This document shows, piece after piece, positions 42,343 through 52,298 of a DNA stretch of 64,000 nt. The notes under the pieces are model-generated. The model had not been told where the DNA came from. It searched no databases and saw nothing but the letters and a program-made list of their open reading frames with translations. Every line of letters begins with the position of its first letter. Within the stretch, counting starts at the first letter, position 1. Where the stretch lies: the NCBI GenBank assembly GCA_024695465.1, contig JAILID010000019.1, forward strand, positions 21,975-85,974, written 5' to 3'. The translations under genes were made by a program, and so were the position numbers. Origin of the DNA: Lachnospiraceae bacterium. Its GTDB lineage: Bacteria; Bacillota; Clostridia; Lachnospirales; Lachnospiraceae.

Positions 42343-43866
42343 TTACGAGGCCAGGTATTTAATTCCCCACAGAGTGTGGTTGTTGCCGCCGACAGCCATA
42401 AATGAAAGGGTTGCATTTCCGGCCTCATCGGTCATATTGATAAGCTTTCCGCTGTAGTCGGTTCCGTCGATCGTCACATGGATGCTGTCCGTCCCGTCAG
42501 TCAGTTCATAGGTTCCCTCATACTCGCCGCTGATCTTCCCGTCCTTGAAGCTGCAGGCTTTGCCTTCATGGATAACGTCGGAGATATCCAGCTCATGGTC
42601 CAGGATATAGAAGCTGCCCGCAAGCTCCGCTGCCGTATAGCCTTCCTCCGCGGTCGATTCGCTGCCGGTTTCAAACGGCGCCGCCATATACCAGCCCTCG
42701 TCGTTGAGATAGAGGCGGTGGACTCTGGGTTCATGGTATTCGCTGCCGTTGTCGAAACGCTGATGGTAGACCAGATAGGTGTTCCCGTCCGCTCCGACGA
42801 AGACCGACTGGCCGCCCGGAGCCATATAAGCCGTCTCCAGGGACGGAAGGCTGTAATTCCCCATCATCTTGAGGCCGTAAGAGAAAAAGTCCTCCTCATC
42901 GTCCCAGGTCTTTCCGGATGCGTCCACATAGGGCCCGGTCGGGTTCTCGCTCCGGTAGAGACGCATCTGGTAGCCGCCGGTACGGGTCAGGCCGCCGCAG
43001 GATACGAAGAGATAGTAGTATCCGTTATCCTCATTGTGGAAAATGAAGGGCCCCTCGCAGGCGTGATGCCCTCCCCCGATCAGATGATAACCGAAATAGG
43101 GGTCGACGCCGTTTGCCTCATCGGCCTCCGGAAAGATCGGATAACCGCTCGCGGGATCGATCTCAAGAAGGAAAAGGCCGCCGGACCAGGAACCGTAAAC
43201 CATCCAGATCTTCCCCTCGTCGTCGGTGAAGATTGCCGGATCGATGCAGTTCGGCCATTCCGTGTTGTCGTAGCCGCCGTATTTAAAGTAGCGGTCTATA
43301 TCCGCGTCCGCCCCCAGAACTTCAAGGAGATTGGTCTTGTCAACCTCGGAAGCGCTGAAGCCGGAGCAGAGCAGCGTATCGACATAGGTATAGGGGCCTT
43401 CCGGGACATCCGAAACCGCCAGGGCCAGCGCCGACTTGATGTAGCTCGAGCTCGTGCAGAAGTACATGCAGTACTTGCCCATAGTCTCATTGTAGAAGAT
43501 ATTCGCCGCCCAGACGGAATAACCGCCGTCTTCATTCTTGCCGACGTAAGAAAAAGCCGGCAGGTCTCCGCTGTAGAGATTGGAAATATATTTGGCCGCG
43601 CTCCCGTTGGAGATATACTCCCACTGATCCATGTCTTTCGACTCGGCCAGAACGATATGGGACCCGGTCATATAATAGGTGCCGTCCGCCAGAATGATCT
43701 GCGGATCGTGGCAGGAGATGCCGTTTCCGTAATTCCCCTTCTTGATATCTTCCGCAGCCAGCTCATTGTCAGCCGGCGCGCTCCCCGCGGCGCCCCCGCA
43801 GCCGGCCAGGCACAGCGCCGCCGCCAGGAATCCGGCCGCCGTTTTTTTCCATTTCCTGTTCAGCAT
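42343..43866 (-). CDS. GH43 arabinanase-like lipoprotein
   Basis: A 507-aa extracytoplasmic glycosidase. Signal peptide with lipobox LCLAGC (Cys about 23). The five-bladed propeller carries the GH43 triad: base Asp in [10 protein letters not shown], pKa-modulating Asp in [13 protein letters not shown], acid Glu in [13 protein letters not shown]-terminal beta-rich domain (about 395-507) resembles the lectin-like extension of endo-1,5-alpha-L-arabinanases. It likely cuts arabinan outside the cell to feed the ABC importer. Confidence 0.9.
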   Translation of the reverse strand: MLNRKWKKTAAGFLAAALCLAGCGGAAGSAPADNELAAEDIKKGNYGNGISCHDPQIILADGTYYMTGSHIVLAESKDMDQWEYISNGSAAKYISNLYSGDLPAFSYVGKNEDGGYSVWAANIFYNETMGKYCMYFCTSSSYIKSALALAVSDVPEGPYTYVDTLLCSGFSASEVDKTNLLEVLGADADIDRYFKYGGYDNTEWPNCIDPAIFTDDEGKIWMVYGSWSGGLFLLEIDPASGYPIFPEADEANGVDPYFGYHLIGGGHHACEGPFIFHNEDNGYYYLFVSCGGLTRTGGYQMRLYRSENPTGPYVDASGKTWDDEEDFFSYGLKMMGNYSLPSLETAYMAPGGQSVFVGADGNTYLVYHQRFDNGSEYHEPRVHRLYLNDEGWYMAAPFETGSESTAEEGYTAAELAGSFYILDHELDISDVIHEGKACSFKDGKISGEYEGTYELTDGTDSIHVTIDGTDYSGKLINMTDEAGNATLSFMAVGGNNHTLWGIKYLAS

Positions 43867-43889
43867 AACTTCTCCTTTCCAAGCGTATT

Positions 43890-44852
43890 TTATGAAGGAA
43901 ATCGATTGTCAAATGAGAAAACAGGCCTGTCGTTTTCATCCCAGAGCACCGGCATGAGGAAAGCGTGCCGGTTGGGATTGTAAAGCGGATTGCCCTCGAT
44001 CTCCGCCTCCGTACGCGCGTGATAGACCATGATATCCCGCCCCTGCTCGTCAACGGTAAAGGAATTGTGCCCCGGCCCGAAAAGGTTTTTCGACGCGTCC
44101 GTTCCTAACACCGGCCAGCGGTCCTTCTTCCAGTTCAGCGGATCCAGAAGATCCGTACCGGAAACCGCCGTCAGAAGCCCGACGCAGTAGTAGACGCCTG
44201 TTTCGCTGGCTGAGAAAGTAAGATAGATCTTATCTCCCCGGCGGATGATGCCCGGACCCTCATTGACCCAGAAGCCCACGCGCTCCCAGTCGTAATCCGG
44301 GGTCGTAAGCAGCACCTGAACCGTCGCCAGCTTGGTGCCGGACTCCATCTTCGCGATATAGAGATTGCTGATCTGCTTGCCGACGCCGACCTTTTCGGCC
44401 CAGACAAAATACCAGATCCCGTTGTCCTCGAATACGGTCGCGTCCAGCGAAAACGCCTGGAAGGAGAAAGGATCGTCGTCCGCGCACTGCATCTGTCCGC
44501 ACTCAACCCAGGGATCCTCATAGGGGTCGTCGCCGGTACACATAAGCACATAAGGACGGATCTCCCAGACGTCGTCCTTATCGCCCCCGGCGTAGTAGAT
44601 ATACCATTTGCCGAACAGGAAATGAATTTCCGGCGCCCAGATATGCTCGCTCATGATCCCGCTTTCATGCTTGACCCAGAGAACCTTCTCTTCCGCGTCG
44701 GCGAGTCCTTCCAGCGTACGGCTCCTTCTCAAAACAACACTGTCATAGGCAGGAACAGAGGCCGTGAAATAATACCAGCCTCCTTCATATAATACATACG
44801 GATCCGCTCTCTGAAGGATCCAGGGTTTATTGAATTGAAAAGTGTTGTCCAT
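43890..44852 (-). CDS. GH43 alpha-L-arabinosidase, intracellular
   Basis: A 320-aa GH43 enzyme without signal peptide. Triad: Asp in WILQRADPYVLYEGG, Asp in AFSLDATVFEDNG, Glu in GFWVNEGPGII; HIWAPEIHFLFGKWYIYYAGG and LFGPGHNSFTVDEQG are family motifs. The pattern resembles the exo-acting subfamily 26. ATG 44852 is preferred over GTG 44861 because AAAGGAG is eight bases before it. First gene of the arabinan operon, with the shared box at 44911-44938 upstream. Confidence 0.9.
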   Translation of the reverse strand: MDNTFQFNKPWILQRADPYVLYEGGWYYFTASVPAYDSVVLRRSRTLEGLADAEEKVLWVKHESGIMSEHIWAPEIHFLFGKWYIYYAGGDKDDVWEIRPYVLMCTGDDPYEDPWVECGQMQCADDDPFSFQAFSLDATVFEDNGIWYFVWAEKVGVGKQISNLYIAKMESGTKLATVQVLLTTPDYDWERVGFWVNEGPGIIRRGDKIYLTFSASETGVYYCVGLLTAVSGTDLLDPLNWKKDRWPVLGTDASKNLFGPGHNSFTVDEQGRDIMVYHARTEAEIEGNPLYNPNRHAFLMPVLWDENDRPVFSFDNRFPS

Positions 44853-44910
44853 ATTCTCCACTCCTTTCCAAAAAAATATTTTACAAAACCCTAAACTTTA
44901 TTTGATCGTA

Positions 44911-44938
44911 AAATATTTTAGAATTATAACTAATTTAA
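44911..44938. promoter_or_regulatory. Candidate operator (arabinose box, copy 2)
   Basis: AAATATTTTAGAATT, four bases, CTAATTTA, embedded in a TAAAATATTTTA palindrome, 59 bases upstream of the GH43 start. Same strand and similar distance as copy 1. No good -35 hexamer is visible here, which would suit an activated promoter. Confidence 0.6.
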
Positions 44939-45014
44939 CAAGAACCGGCGCTTTTTTCAAGACCCTTTTCGGCAGTTTTTATCTTTCGTCATTATGACGA
45001 TAGACAAAAGGTTT

Positions 45015-46193
45015 TTATTTGGCGATCAGGAGCTCAGCCGTCTCGATGGCGGTCTTCAGCAGGCCCTCGATCGAATCCTTCAGCTTCGCCTCGGACCTCT
45101 CGATAACCGGCAGGATCGGCTTCGTGACCGGATGCCGGGCCACGAAGATCGTGCAGCAATCCTCATAAGGCAGAATGGAGGTCTCATAGGTCCCGATCTT
45201 CCGGGATATCTCGACGATATCGTTCTTATCAAAGCCGATCAGGGGCCGGTATACCGGCATGGAGGCGGCCGCATCCGTCACATAAAGGCTCTGCATCGTC
45301 TGGCTGGCGACCTGTCCGATGCTCTCGCCGGTGATAAGGCCCAGATCGCCCTCCTCCCTCGCGAAATGCTCCGCGATCCGCATCATATAGCGCCGCATAA
45401 TGATCGTAAGCTCCTCATGCGGGCACTCGTCATAGATATGGAGCTGGATATCCGTGAAATTGACCACATGCAGGCGGATCGGCCCCGTATACTTCGCGAG
45501 CTGGGCTGCGAGGTCCACGACCTTCTGCTTCGCCCGCTCCGAGGTATAGGGCGGCGCATGGAAGTAGACCGCATCGAGCGTCACCCCCCGCTTCGCGGTC
45601 ATCCAGCCCGCGACCGGGGAATCGATTCCTCCCGAAAGAAGCAGCATGGCCCGGCCGGCAGTTCCGATCGGCATTCCCCCGGGTCCGGGAATGATCTTGC
45701 TGTAGATGTAAACTTCCTCCCGGATCTCCACATCGAACAGAAGCTCCGGCTCATGGACGTCGACTTTCATTTCCGGAAAATTCTGCAGGATAACCTCCCC
45801 CAGCGCCGCCGCGGTCTCCATGGAGGTAAGCGGGAAGGTCTTATCGACTCTCCGCGCCTTGACCTTGAAGGTCGACCGGCATCCCGGATGCTCCTTTGAG
45901 ACGTAATCCAGCATATCCCTCTTCAGCTGCTCCGGATCCCTCCGCTCATAGATCATGACCGGGCAGATCCCGACCACGCCGAACACATGCCCAAGCTGAG
46001 TCACCGTCTCCTCGTAATTCCAGTCCCCCGCGCAGCTCACATAGATCCTTCCCCGGGTCTTCCTCACCGTAAACTCCCCGCCTATATGGGCCAGCACCGT
46101 CCGGATCCTTTTGGCCAGCGCATCCTCGAAAAGATGCCGGTTGTCCCCCTTGATCCCGATCTCCCCGTATTTGATCAAAAATGTATTGTACAT
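45015..46193 (-). CDS. thiI: tRNA 4-thiouridine synthase ThiI
   Basis: Adenylates U8 of tRNA and transfers sulfur from the cysteine desulfurase to form s4U; in some bacteria also serves thiamine thiazole. 392 aa: N-terminal ferredoxin-like and THUMP domains (to about 165), then the PP-loop domain with LLLSGGIDSPVAGWM. It lacks the C-terminal rhodanese domain of E. coli ThiI, as usual in Firmicutes; conserved cysteines lie in YEDCCTIFV. ATG 46193 follows GAGGGGG. It follows the desulfurase gene by eight bases, its sulfur donor. Confidence 0.95.
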   Translation of the reverse strand: MYNTFLIKYGEIGIKGDNRHLFEDALAKRIRTVLAHIGGEFTVRKTRGRIYVSCAGDWNYEETVTQLGHVFGVVGICPVMIYERRDPEQLKRDMLDYVSKEHPGCRSTFKVKARRVDKTFPLTSMETAAALGEVILQNFPEMKVDVHEPELLFDVEIREEVYIYSKIIPGPGGMPIGTAGRAMLLLSGGIDSPVAGWMTAKRGVTLDAVYFHAPPYTSERAKQKVVDLAAQLAKYTGPIRLHVVNFTDIQLHIYDECPHEELTIIMRRYMMRIAEHFAREEGDLGLITGESIGQVASQTMQSLYVTDAAASMPVYRPLIGFDKNDIVEISRKIGTYETSILPYEDCCTIFVARHPVTKPILPVIERSEAKLKDSIEGLLKTAIETAELLIAK

Positions 46194-46201
46194 CTTCCCC
46201 C

Positions 46202-47359
46202 TCACTTTCTTCTGTATCTTCGAAGCCTCGGAAGGAGCTCCGCCAGGCAGGCCAGCGTCTCCCTGACCTCTTCTTCCGAATTTAATTCGGAAAATGAAAA
46301 CCTCACCGATGACTCCATCTCCGCTCTCGGAACCCCCATGGCTCCGAGCGTCGGAGAGCCCGCCCGCTTATGCGTGGAGCAGGCTGACCCGGCTGAGATG
46401 TAAATTCCTCTTTCTTCCAGCGAATGAAGAAGCACCTCCGCGCCGACGCCCATAAAAGCCGCGTTTACGATGTGAGGAGCCCCCTCCTCATCCGGCATTC
46501 CGTGGACGGCGGCCTCCGGCAGGCTGCCGACCCCTTCGACAAGAAGACTTTTCAATCTGCGGATCCGCCCAATCTTCTCTTCGAAATCCGTATAAGCCTC
46601 TTCGCAGGCGAGGCCGAGCCCCGCGATCCCGGGAACGTTCTCCGTTCCCGACCGAAGGCCATTCTGCTGGCCTCCGCCATAAATGAGCGGAAGAATTCTT
46701 GCCTTTTCCGATTTATACAGGAAACCGCTGCCTTTAGGTCCATGGATCTTATGGCCGCTCACGGAAAGGAAGTCGATCCCCAGCTCTCCCGGGCAGATAC
46801 GGTACTTGCCGTAAGCCTGTATCGCGTCCACATGGAAGAGCGCCCTGGGGGCGAGTTCGTTTTTCATTTTCCCGATTTCCCGAATCGGGAGAACGGCTCC
46901 CACTTCATTGTTGACATACATAAATGAAAGAAGCGCCGTATCCTCCGTCAGCTCCGCCCGGAGCGCGTCCAGATCAAGCCTTCCATGGCGGTCCACCGGG
47001 ACAGCCCGGACCTGAAAGCCCTCTCCGGCAAGAAATTTCAGGGGTTCCGACACGGCCGGATGCTCAATCGCGGACGTAAGGATCTTCGTCCCTGCCCGTC
47101 TGTTGGCCATGGCCCCGCCGATCAGGGCCCAATTGTCACTCTCCGAACCTCCTGAAGTAAAGAAAATCTCCCCTTCTTTCGCCCGGAGGGTTTTCGCGAT
47201 CCTGCTTCGGGCTTCCTTCACGTATTTTTCCGCTTCGACGCCTTTTTGATGCATGGAAGAAGGGTTGCCGTAATCCTCTTCCATAACCTTTCGCACAAGC
47301 TCCGCCGCGGCCGGCGACACCACGGTGGTAGAGGCGTTGTCAAAATAAATTTCTTTCAT
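46202..47359 (-). CDS. Cysteine desulfurase (NifS/IscS family)
   Basis: PLP enzyme that mobilises sulfur from cysteine as a persulfide. 385 aa. IYFDNASTTVVSPAAAELV at the N-terminus, the PLP lysine in SVSGHKIHGPKGSGFLY, and catalytic Cys in SAGSACSTHKRAGSP. Coupling to thiI indicates it is the NifZ-type donor for tRNA thiolation rather than the main Fe-S desulfurase. Behind a consensus-like promoter (47397-47425). Confidence 0.94.
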   Translation of the reverse strand: MKEIYFDNASTTVVSPAAAELVRKVMEEDYGNPSSMHQKGVEAEKYVKEARSRIAKTLRAKEGEIFFTSGGSESDNWALIGGAMANRRAGTKILTSAIEHPAVSEPLKFLAGEGFQVRAVPVDRHGRLDLDALRAELTEDTALLSFMYVNNEVGAVLPIREIGKMKNELAPRALFHVDAIQAYGKYRICPGELGIDFLSVSGHKIHGPKGSGFLYKSEKARILPLIYGGGQQNGLRSGTENVPGIAGLGLACEEAYTDFEEKIGRIRRLKSLLVEGVGSLPEAAVHGMPDEEGAPHIVNAAFMGVGAEVLLHSLEERGIYISAGSACSTHKRAGSPTLGAMGVPRAEMESSVRFSFSELNSEEEVRETLACLAELLPRLRRYRRK

Positions 47360-47396
47360 AAATTGTCCTTTTCCTGATTGCTTTTCTCATTCTACT

Positions 47397-47425
47397 ACCA
47401 TATTTTCTAAGCTTCCAAATGTCAA
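47397..47425 (-). promoter_or_regulatory. Promoter of the desulfurase-thiI operon
   Basis: Minus strand TTGACA (47425-47420), 17 bases, TATGGT (47402-47397), about 40 bases before the desulfurase start. Confidence 0.7.
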
Positions 47426-47479
47426 GCAGAAAATTCACAGGAAACGGCAAATCCGCGCGGATTCCCTCGGAACGAAGTC

Positions 47480-47508
47480 AAAAAGAAAGGCGCGGCTTTC
47501 GCCGCGCC
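47480..47508 (-). terminator. Terminator of the araA-araB operon
   Basis: On the minus strand GGCGCGGC (47508-47501), loop GAAA, GCCGCGCC (47496-47489), then TTTCTTTTT. It begins eight bases after the kinase stop. Confidence 0.92.
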
Positions 47509-47516
47509 GCAAGAGC

Positions 47517-49085
47517 TCAGATAGAGTTAACCGCTGCCCGCTCGACCTCGAAGGCCTTCTTGTAGGCGTCCAGGAATTCGTTGAAGCCATTGACGTCTCT
47601 GGCCTCCGCCATAAGCGTAACCGCCTTCGCGCCGGCAAACACCTTGTTGTCCAGATAATCCTCCAGACTCTCGCCCTCTTCCTTCCGGACCATGTAGGCC
47701 GCAAGAAGAGCCATTCCGTAGGGGCCGCCCTCTCCTGCCGTCTCCATGACCGAAACCGGAGCTCCGATAGCTGCCGAAAGCATGGTCTGTCCGACGCCCG
47801 GGGTCTTGAAGAAACCGCCGTGTCCGTAGATCTTGTCGATCGCCAGCTTTTCCTCCGCCGTCAGGATATCCATCCCGATCTTAAGCGTCGCCAGCGCCGA
47901 AAGAAGGTGCGTCCTCATGAAATTGGCAAGCCCGATTTTGGCGTCCGGTTTTCTGAGGAATACCGGCCGTCCCTCATTGATATCGGTAACGCCCTCGCCG
48001 GAAAGATAATTATAGGAAAGAAGACCGCCGCAAGCCGGATCCCCCTCCAGCGCTTTCTTGAAAAGCAGGGTGTAAAGGCTTCCCATATCGCAGGGAGCGC
48101 CGATTGCCTCGGCAAATTCCGCCAGCAGTCCCACCCAGGCGTTGATATCCGAAGTACAGTTGTTGCAGTGAACCATAGCGACCGGCATGCCCGAAGGCGT
48201 CGTCACCATATCGATTTCCCGATGAACGCCCAGCGCGTGATCCGTGACCAGCATGGCGAAATCCGAAGTTCCCGCGGAAACATTGCCCGTCCGCACCCGG
48301 ACCGAATTGGTCGCCGCCATGCCCGTGCCGGCGTCGCCCTCGCAGGGAGCAACCGGGATTCCGGCCTTAAGATTCCCCGAAGGATCCAGGAAGCGGGCGC
48401 CTTCTTCCGTCAGATAACCGGCGTTTTCACCCGCGACAAGCACCTTGGGAAGAATATCCCTGAGCTTCCAGGGATAACCCATCTCCCCGGCGATGCCGTC
48501 AAAGACCGCCATCATCTTGCTGTCGTAATCTTTGCTATCGCTGTCGATCGGGAACATACCGGATGCTTCCCCGATCCCCATGACCTTCTGACCGGTCATC
48601 TGCCAGTGAATATATCCGGCCAGCGTGGTCAGATACGCGATATCCGCCACATGGCTCTCCCCCTTAAGCATGGCCTGATAGAGATGGGCGATGCTCCAGC
48701 GCTGGGGAATATTGAAATGAAAAGCTTCCGTCAGCTTCTCAGCCGCCTCGCCGGTCATCGTATTGCGCCAGGTACGGAACTCTGCCAGCTGCTTTCCATC
48801 CTTATCAAAAGGAAGGTAGCCGTGCATCATGGCCGAGACGCCGACCGCGCCGATCTTCGTGAGCTTGCAGCCGAACTTCTTCTCCACATCCTCGGCCAGC
48901 CTGCCGAAAGCCGTATGGATCCCGTTCGTGACGTCTTCCATCGTGTAGGTCCAGACCCCGTCTACCAGCCTGTTCTCCCATCCATGGTCTCCCTGGGCGA
49001 CCGGAATATGATTTTCATCGATCAGCACCGCCTTGATCCTGGTGGAACCAAGCTCGATGCCGAGAACCGCTTTCTCAAGATTCAT
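47517..49085 (-). CDS. araB: FGGY-family sugar kinase, probable ribulokinase
   Basis: Phosphorylates L-ribulose (inferred) to L-ribulose 5-phosphate. 522 aa: [16 protein letters not shown] is the ATPase N-terminal motif, [20 protein letters not shown] substrate site, [31 protein letters not shown] the second domain, and [24 protein letters not shown] the adenosine motif. It lies eight bases after araA, so the substrate assignment rests on the neighbour; it belongs to the longer AraB/XylB-like group seen in Clostridia. Start ATG 49085 behind AGGTG. No araD is present. Confidence 0.88.
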   Translation of the reverse strand: MNLEKAVLGIELGSTRIKAVLIDENHIPVAQGDHGWENRLVDGVWTYTMEDVTNGIHTAFGRLAEDVEKKFGCKLTKIGAVGVSAMMHGYLPFDKDGKQLAEFRTWRNTMTGEAAEKLTEAFHFNIPQRWSIAHLYQAMLKGESHVADIAYLTTLAGYIHWQMTGQKVMGIGEASGMFPIDSDSKDYDSKMMAVFDGIAGEMGYPWKLRDILPKVLVAGENAGYLTEEGARFLDPSGNLKAGIPVAPCEGDAGTGMAATNSVRVRTGNVSAGTSDFAMLVTDHALGVHREIDMVTTPSGMPVAMVHCNNCTSDINAWVGLLAEFAEAIGAPCDMGSLYTLLFKKALEGDPACGGLLSYNYLSGEGVTDINEGRPVFLRKPDAKIGLANFMRTHLLSALATLKIGMDILTAEEKLAIDKIYGHGGFFKTPGVGQTMLSAAIGAPVSVMETAGEGGPYGMALLAAYMVRKEEGESLEDYLDNKVFAGAKAVTLMAEARDVNGFNEFLDAYKKAFEVERAAVNSI

Positions 49086-49093
49086 AACGCACC

Positions 49094-50560
49094 TCACTTA
49101 AGCTTCCATGCCAGGTCTTTCAGGAACAGTTCCTCTTCCAGCTTCTCAGGAGTCGTATCCTTCGAGATATGGACAAATTCAATATCCATCATCCTCGCCC
49201 AGTCTCTCATCTGCTCCGCAGTGACGTCGTAGGAAAGGACGGTATGATGCGCGCCGCCGGCCGTGATCCAGCACTCGACCCCGGTGGTCAGATCCGGCAT
49301 AGCCCTCCACATAACTCTCGCGACCGGAAGATTCGGCATCGGCATGATCGGCTTTACCGCCTCGATATCCTGCACGATGAGGCGAAGCCTTCCGCCCATA
49401 TCGATCAGGCTGACGACGATGCCCTGGCCGGCCTTGCCTTCGAATACCAGACGGGCCGGATCCTTCTCGTTCATGCCGATCCCGAGATGATGGGTCTCAA
49501 TGCGGGGCTTTCCGGCCGCCACGGAGGGGCAGACCTCCAGCATGTGGGCGCCGAGCGAATACTCCTGGCCTTCCACCAGATGATAGGTATAATCCTCCAT
49601 GAACGCGGAGGCTCCGTTTCCATTCTCGCCCATGGCCTTCAGGATAGAAGTCATGGCAGAAACCTTCCAGTCGCCCTCGCCGCCGTAGCCGTAGCCCTGA
49701 GCCATCAGGTGCTGGGAAGCAAGACCCGGGAGCTGCTCCATGCCGTAGAGATCCTGGAAAGTATTCGTGAACGCCTTGCAGCCTTCCCGATCCAGCATCT
49801 TCTTCATAGCGATCTCTTCCTTCGCCTGATAGCGGATGGATGCGATGTTGTCCGTCGCGATGTCGTAATTTTCCGTATAGACGGCCATCAGCTCGTCGAT
49901 CTCGGCTTCCGTGACGGCGTTCATCTCCTTCACAAGATCCCCGACGGCCCAGGTGTTGACCTGCCAGCCGAGCTTGGCCTGCACTTCAACCTTATCGCCT
50001 TCCGTAACAGCCACTTCGCGCATGTTGTCGCCGAAGCGCATGACCTTCATTTCCTTGGAAACCGCAACGCCGACAGCAGCCTTCATCCAGTCCGTAAGGC
50101 GCTTTATGACCTTCTCATCCTGCCAGTAGCCGGCAATGACCTTGCGCGGCATGCGGAGACGGGCCGCAATGAAACCATGCTCCCGGTCGCCATGGGCTGC
50201 CTGGTTCAGGTTCATGAAGTCCATGTCGATCTCGTCATTGGGGATCTCCCGGTTGTACTGGGTAGCCAGATGGCAGTAAGGCTTGTCCAGCTTCACGAAG
50301 CCGTTGATCCACATCTTGCTGGGCGAGAAGGTATGGCACCAGGTGACGATGCCGGCGCACTCGTCATTGTAGTTGGCCTCCTTAACCACATCAAGGATCT
50401 CGGCGTTTGATTTCGCCGTCACCTTGTAGACCAGCGGATAGGGAAGAACCTTCGTCATCGCTTCCGCCATCTCTGCAGCCCTGGCCGCTACGGTATCCAG
50501 CACATCCTGTCCGTAGAGGGACTGACTTCCGACAACAAACCAGAATTCACGTTTCTTCAT
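49094..50560 (-). CDS. araA: L-arabinose isomerase
   Basis: Manganese-dependent isomerisation of L-arabinose to L-ribulose. 488 aa with the family N-terminus [15 protein letters not shown], the metal/active-site motif [38 protein letters not shown] (His ligand region) and a late [17 protein letters not shown]. First gene of araA-araB; AGGAGG lies upstream. A 14/15 match to the arabinose box is at 50626-50640. Confidence 0.97.
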   Translation of the reverse strand: MKKREFWFVVGSQSLYGQDVLDTVAARAAEMAEAMTKVLPYPLVYKVTAKSNAEILDVVKEANYNDECAGIVTWCHTFSPSKMWINGFVKLDKPYCHLATQYNREIPNDEIDMDFMNLNQAAHGDREHGFIAARLRMPRKVIAGYWQDEKVIKRLTDWMKAAVGVAVSKEMKVMRFGDNMREVAVTEGDKVEVQAKLGWQVNTWAVGDLVKEMNAVTEAEIDELMAVYTENYDIATDNIASIRYQAKEEIAMKKMLDREGCKAFTNTFQDLYGMEQLPGLASQHLMAQGYGYGGEGDWKVSAMTSILKAMGENGNGASAFMEDYTYHLVEGQEYSLGAHMLEVCPSVAAGKPRIETHHLGIGMNEKDPARLVFEGKAGQGIVVSLIDMGGRLRLIVQDIEAVKPIMPMPNLPVARVMWRAMPDLTTGVECWITAGGAHHTVLSYDVTAEQMRDWARMMDIEFVHISKDTTPEKLEEELFLKDLAWKLK

Positions 50561-50625
50561 TTTAGAAACCTCCTAAATAATTGTGATAAATCTATAATAA
50601 TACATTTTCCTGCAAATATAAAGTG

Positions 50626-50641
50626 AAATTCTAAGATATTT
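50626..50641. promoter_or_regulatory. Candidate operator (arabinose box, copy 3, inverted)
   Basis: Read on the minus strand this is AAATATCTTAGAATTT, matching copies 1 and 2 in 14 of 15 positions. The CTAATTTA partner is not present, and the orientation relative to the gene is opposite. It lies 66 bases before araA. Confidence 0.45.
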
Positions 50642-50768
50642 GTGATATAGTTGTAGGGAAACATTCACGACAGCCAAAACGTCCTGTTCAATGTGTCCGC
50701 TTTTCGGACCGGCCGCGCAGCCGGCCTTCCGCACACTGACAGATATCATTCATGTAAGAGGAAAACTT

Positions 50769-51518
50769 ATGAAATTTACAGTTGAAAAAATTGCCGCAGC
50801 TATCCTGGGACTCGGATTGTCCATTCTCGCCGCCATTCTGGGCATGTATATGGTCTTCACTTCAGAGCTCAAATTCATCTACCACCTGCTCTATTCCGCC
50901 GCTTTCATCCTGCAGCCGGTTCAGACCGTCATCCTGATCCGATACATGTTCATGAGGCCGGAAGACCGCAGGAAACAGGAAGACGACGAGCTGGATGACG
51001 AGGATGAGCTCAGCGAAGAATTCGACGAATTCGATGCGGAAGAGGACGCGAAACCGGCAAAGAAAGAGAACCCGTTCGGACTATTTGGCCGCAAGAAAGA
51101 TGAGGAAACCATCTACTTCGGGAATCCGGATGACGACTATACGCAGCCTGAAGCGCCTAATTCCTCCGGAAGCCGCGATTCGGGCCGCAGCCAGGCCGCA
51201 TCCAGAGTCCGGCAATCCGGCTATGAAAACCCATCCTTTAAGAAGGCTTCCTATACGCCGCTCCCCCCGGTCACGCCTCCCGCGCAGACAGGCGGCGAAG
51301 AGGATCCCCTTGCGCCTTATCTGGTTAAACCGGACATTCCGGCGTCGGAATTCGACACACTTGACACACCGGATACTTCCGCCAGCGATCTCGCCCGAAT
51401 AGAAAAGAATCTGGGAGAGATCGCGGATATCGACAGCGACGCCGAGGGCGAAAGCTCTTTAGCGGGCTCCATCGGCAAGCGCTTCGGCGGCATGTTCGGC
51501 AAAGGTTCAAGGAACTGA
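50769..51518 (+). CDS. Membrane protein with acidic cytoplasmic tail, unknown
   Basis: A 249-aa protein. Two N-terminal transmembrane helices (about 8-28 and 32-58) are followed by a long soluble tail: a run of Asp/Glu (about 66-90), a KENPFGLFGRKKDEE patch, Ser/Pro-rich low complexity, and a Gly-rich basic end (GKRFGGMFGKGSRN). I do not recognise a family. The ATG at 50769 has AAGAGG upstream; the frame is open 26 codons further. The stop is two bases before truA, so they are co-transcribed. Role unknown; the tail looks intrinsically disordered and could tether partners to the membrane. Confidence 0.75.
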   Translation: MKFTVEKIAAAILGLGLSILAAILGMYMVFTSELKFIYHLLYSAAFILQPVQTVILIRYMFMRPEDRRKQEDDELDDEDELSEEFDEFDAEEDAKPAKKENPFGLFGRKKDEETIYFGNPDDDYTQPEAPNSSGSRDSGRSQAASRVRQSGYENPSFKKASYTPLPPVTPPAQTGGEEDPLAPYLVKPDIPASEFDTLDTPDTSASDLARIEKNLGEIADIDSDAEGESSLAGSIGKRFGGMFGKGSRN

Positions 51519-51520
51519 TC

Positions 51521-52261
51521 ATGACGAACTACCGTATGCTTGTTCAATATGACGGCAGCCGTTACAACGGCTGGCAGAAACAGGGCGATACCAAAAACAC
51601 CATCCAGGAGAAGCTGGAGACGATCCTGTCCCGCATGACTGGCTCCCCGGTCGATATTCACGGCGCCGGGCGAACCGACGCCGGCGTACACGCTGAAGGC
51701 CAGGTCGCCCAGTTCCGTCTCGACAGAGAACTCCCGCCGGAAGAGATCCGCTCCTATTTAAACGAATACCTCCCGGAAGATATCGGGATCCTGGAAGTCG
51801 CCGCAGCCGGCCCCCGCTTTCACAGCCGCTACAACGCGGCGCGGAAAACCTACCTCTACCGGATTGCCCTGGACAAGTCCCGGCATGTCTTTGACCGCAA
51901 ATACGTCTATGAGTACAGCGGCGTTCTCGACCTGGCCGCCATGAGGCAGGCCGCCTCCTTGCTTGCCGGGGAGCATGATTTCATGAGCTTCTGCGGGAAT
52001 CCCCGCATGAAGAAGTCCACTGTTCGCAGACTTTTCGAGGTCAATATAAGCAGGGTTTCCGATGAGATCCGTCTCGAATTCATCGGAGAAGGCTTCCTGC
52101 AGTACATGGTCCGGATCCTTGTCGGCACGCTGATCGAAGTCGGCGAAGGCAAGCGGGATCCGGACTCAATGCCCAGTCTCCTCGCGGCCCGCGACCGCAA
52201 ACTGGCGGGTCCCACCGCCCCACCTCAGGGTCTCACCCTGAAGGAAGTACGATATCACTAA
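51521..52261 (+). CDS. truA: tRNA pseudouridine(38-40) synthase
   Basis: Isomerises U38-40 in the anticodon arm of many tRNAs. 246 aa with MLVQYDGSRYNGWQKQGDTKNTIQ and the catalytic Asp in GAGRTDAGVHAEGQVAQF; the late GFLQYMVRILVGTLIEVGEGK is also diagnostic. It follows the acidic-tail membrane protein by two bases. Confidence 0.96.
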   Translation: MTNYRMLVQYDGSRYNGWQKQGDTKNTIQEKLETILSRMTGSPVDIHGAGRTDAGVHAEGQVAQFRLDRELPPEEIRSYLNEYLPEDIGILEVAAAGPRFHSRYNAARKTYLYRIALDKSRHVFDRKYVYEYSGVLDLAAMRQAASLLAGEHDFMSFCGNPRMKKSTVRRLFEVNISRVSDEIRLEFIGEGFLQYMVRILVGTLIEVGEGKRDPDSMPSLLAARDRKLAGPTAPPQGLTLKEVRYH

Positions 52262-52295
52262 AAAGGACGCTTCCCGGCCGGAAAGCGTCCTTTTT
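52260..52295 (+). terminator. Bidirectional terminator after truA
   Basis: AAAAAGGACGCTT (52260-52272) pairs with AAGCGTCCTTTTT (52283-52295). It also ends the convergent YitT gene (stop at 52299). Confidence 0.85.
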
Positions 52296-52298
52296 ACT

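Noticed and set aside
40941-42362. 473-codon + strand frame over GH51
   Set aside because: Antisense of an intact GH51 gene with both catalytic glutamates.
44986-45000. TCGTCA-TTA-TGACGA palindrome after thiI as terminator
   Set aside because: Six-base stem with three-base loop and no clear T-run on the thiI strand; could be an unrelated site, too weak to call.
47820-49232. 470-codon + strand frame over the FGGY kinase
   Set aside because: Antisense shadow; no start signals.
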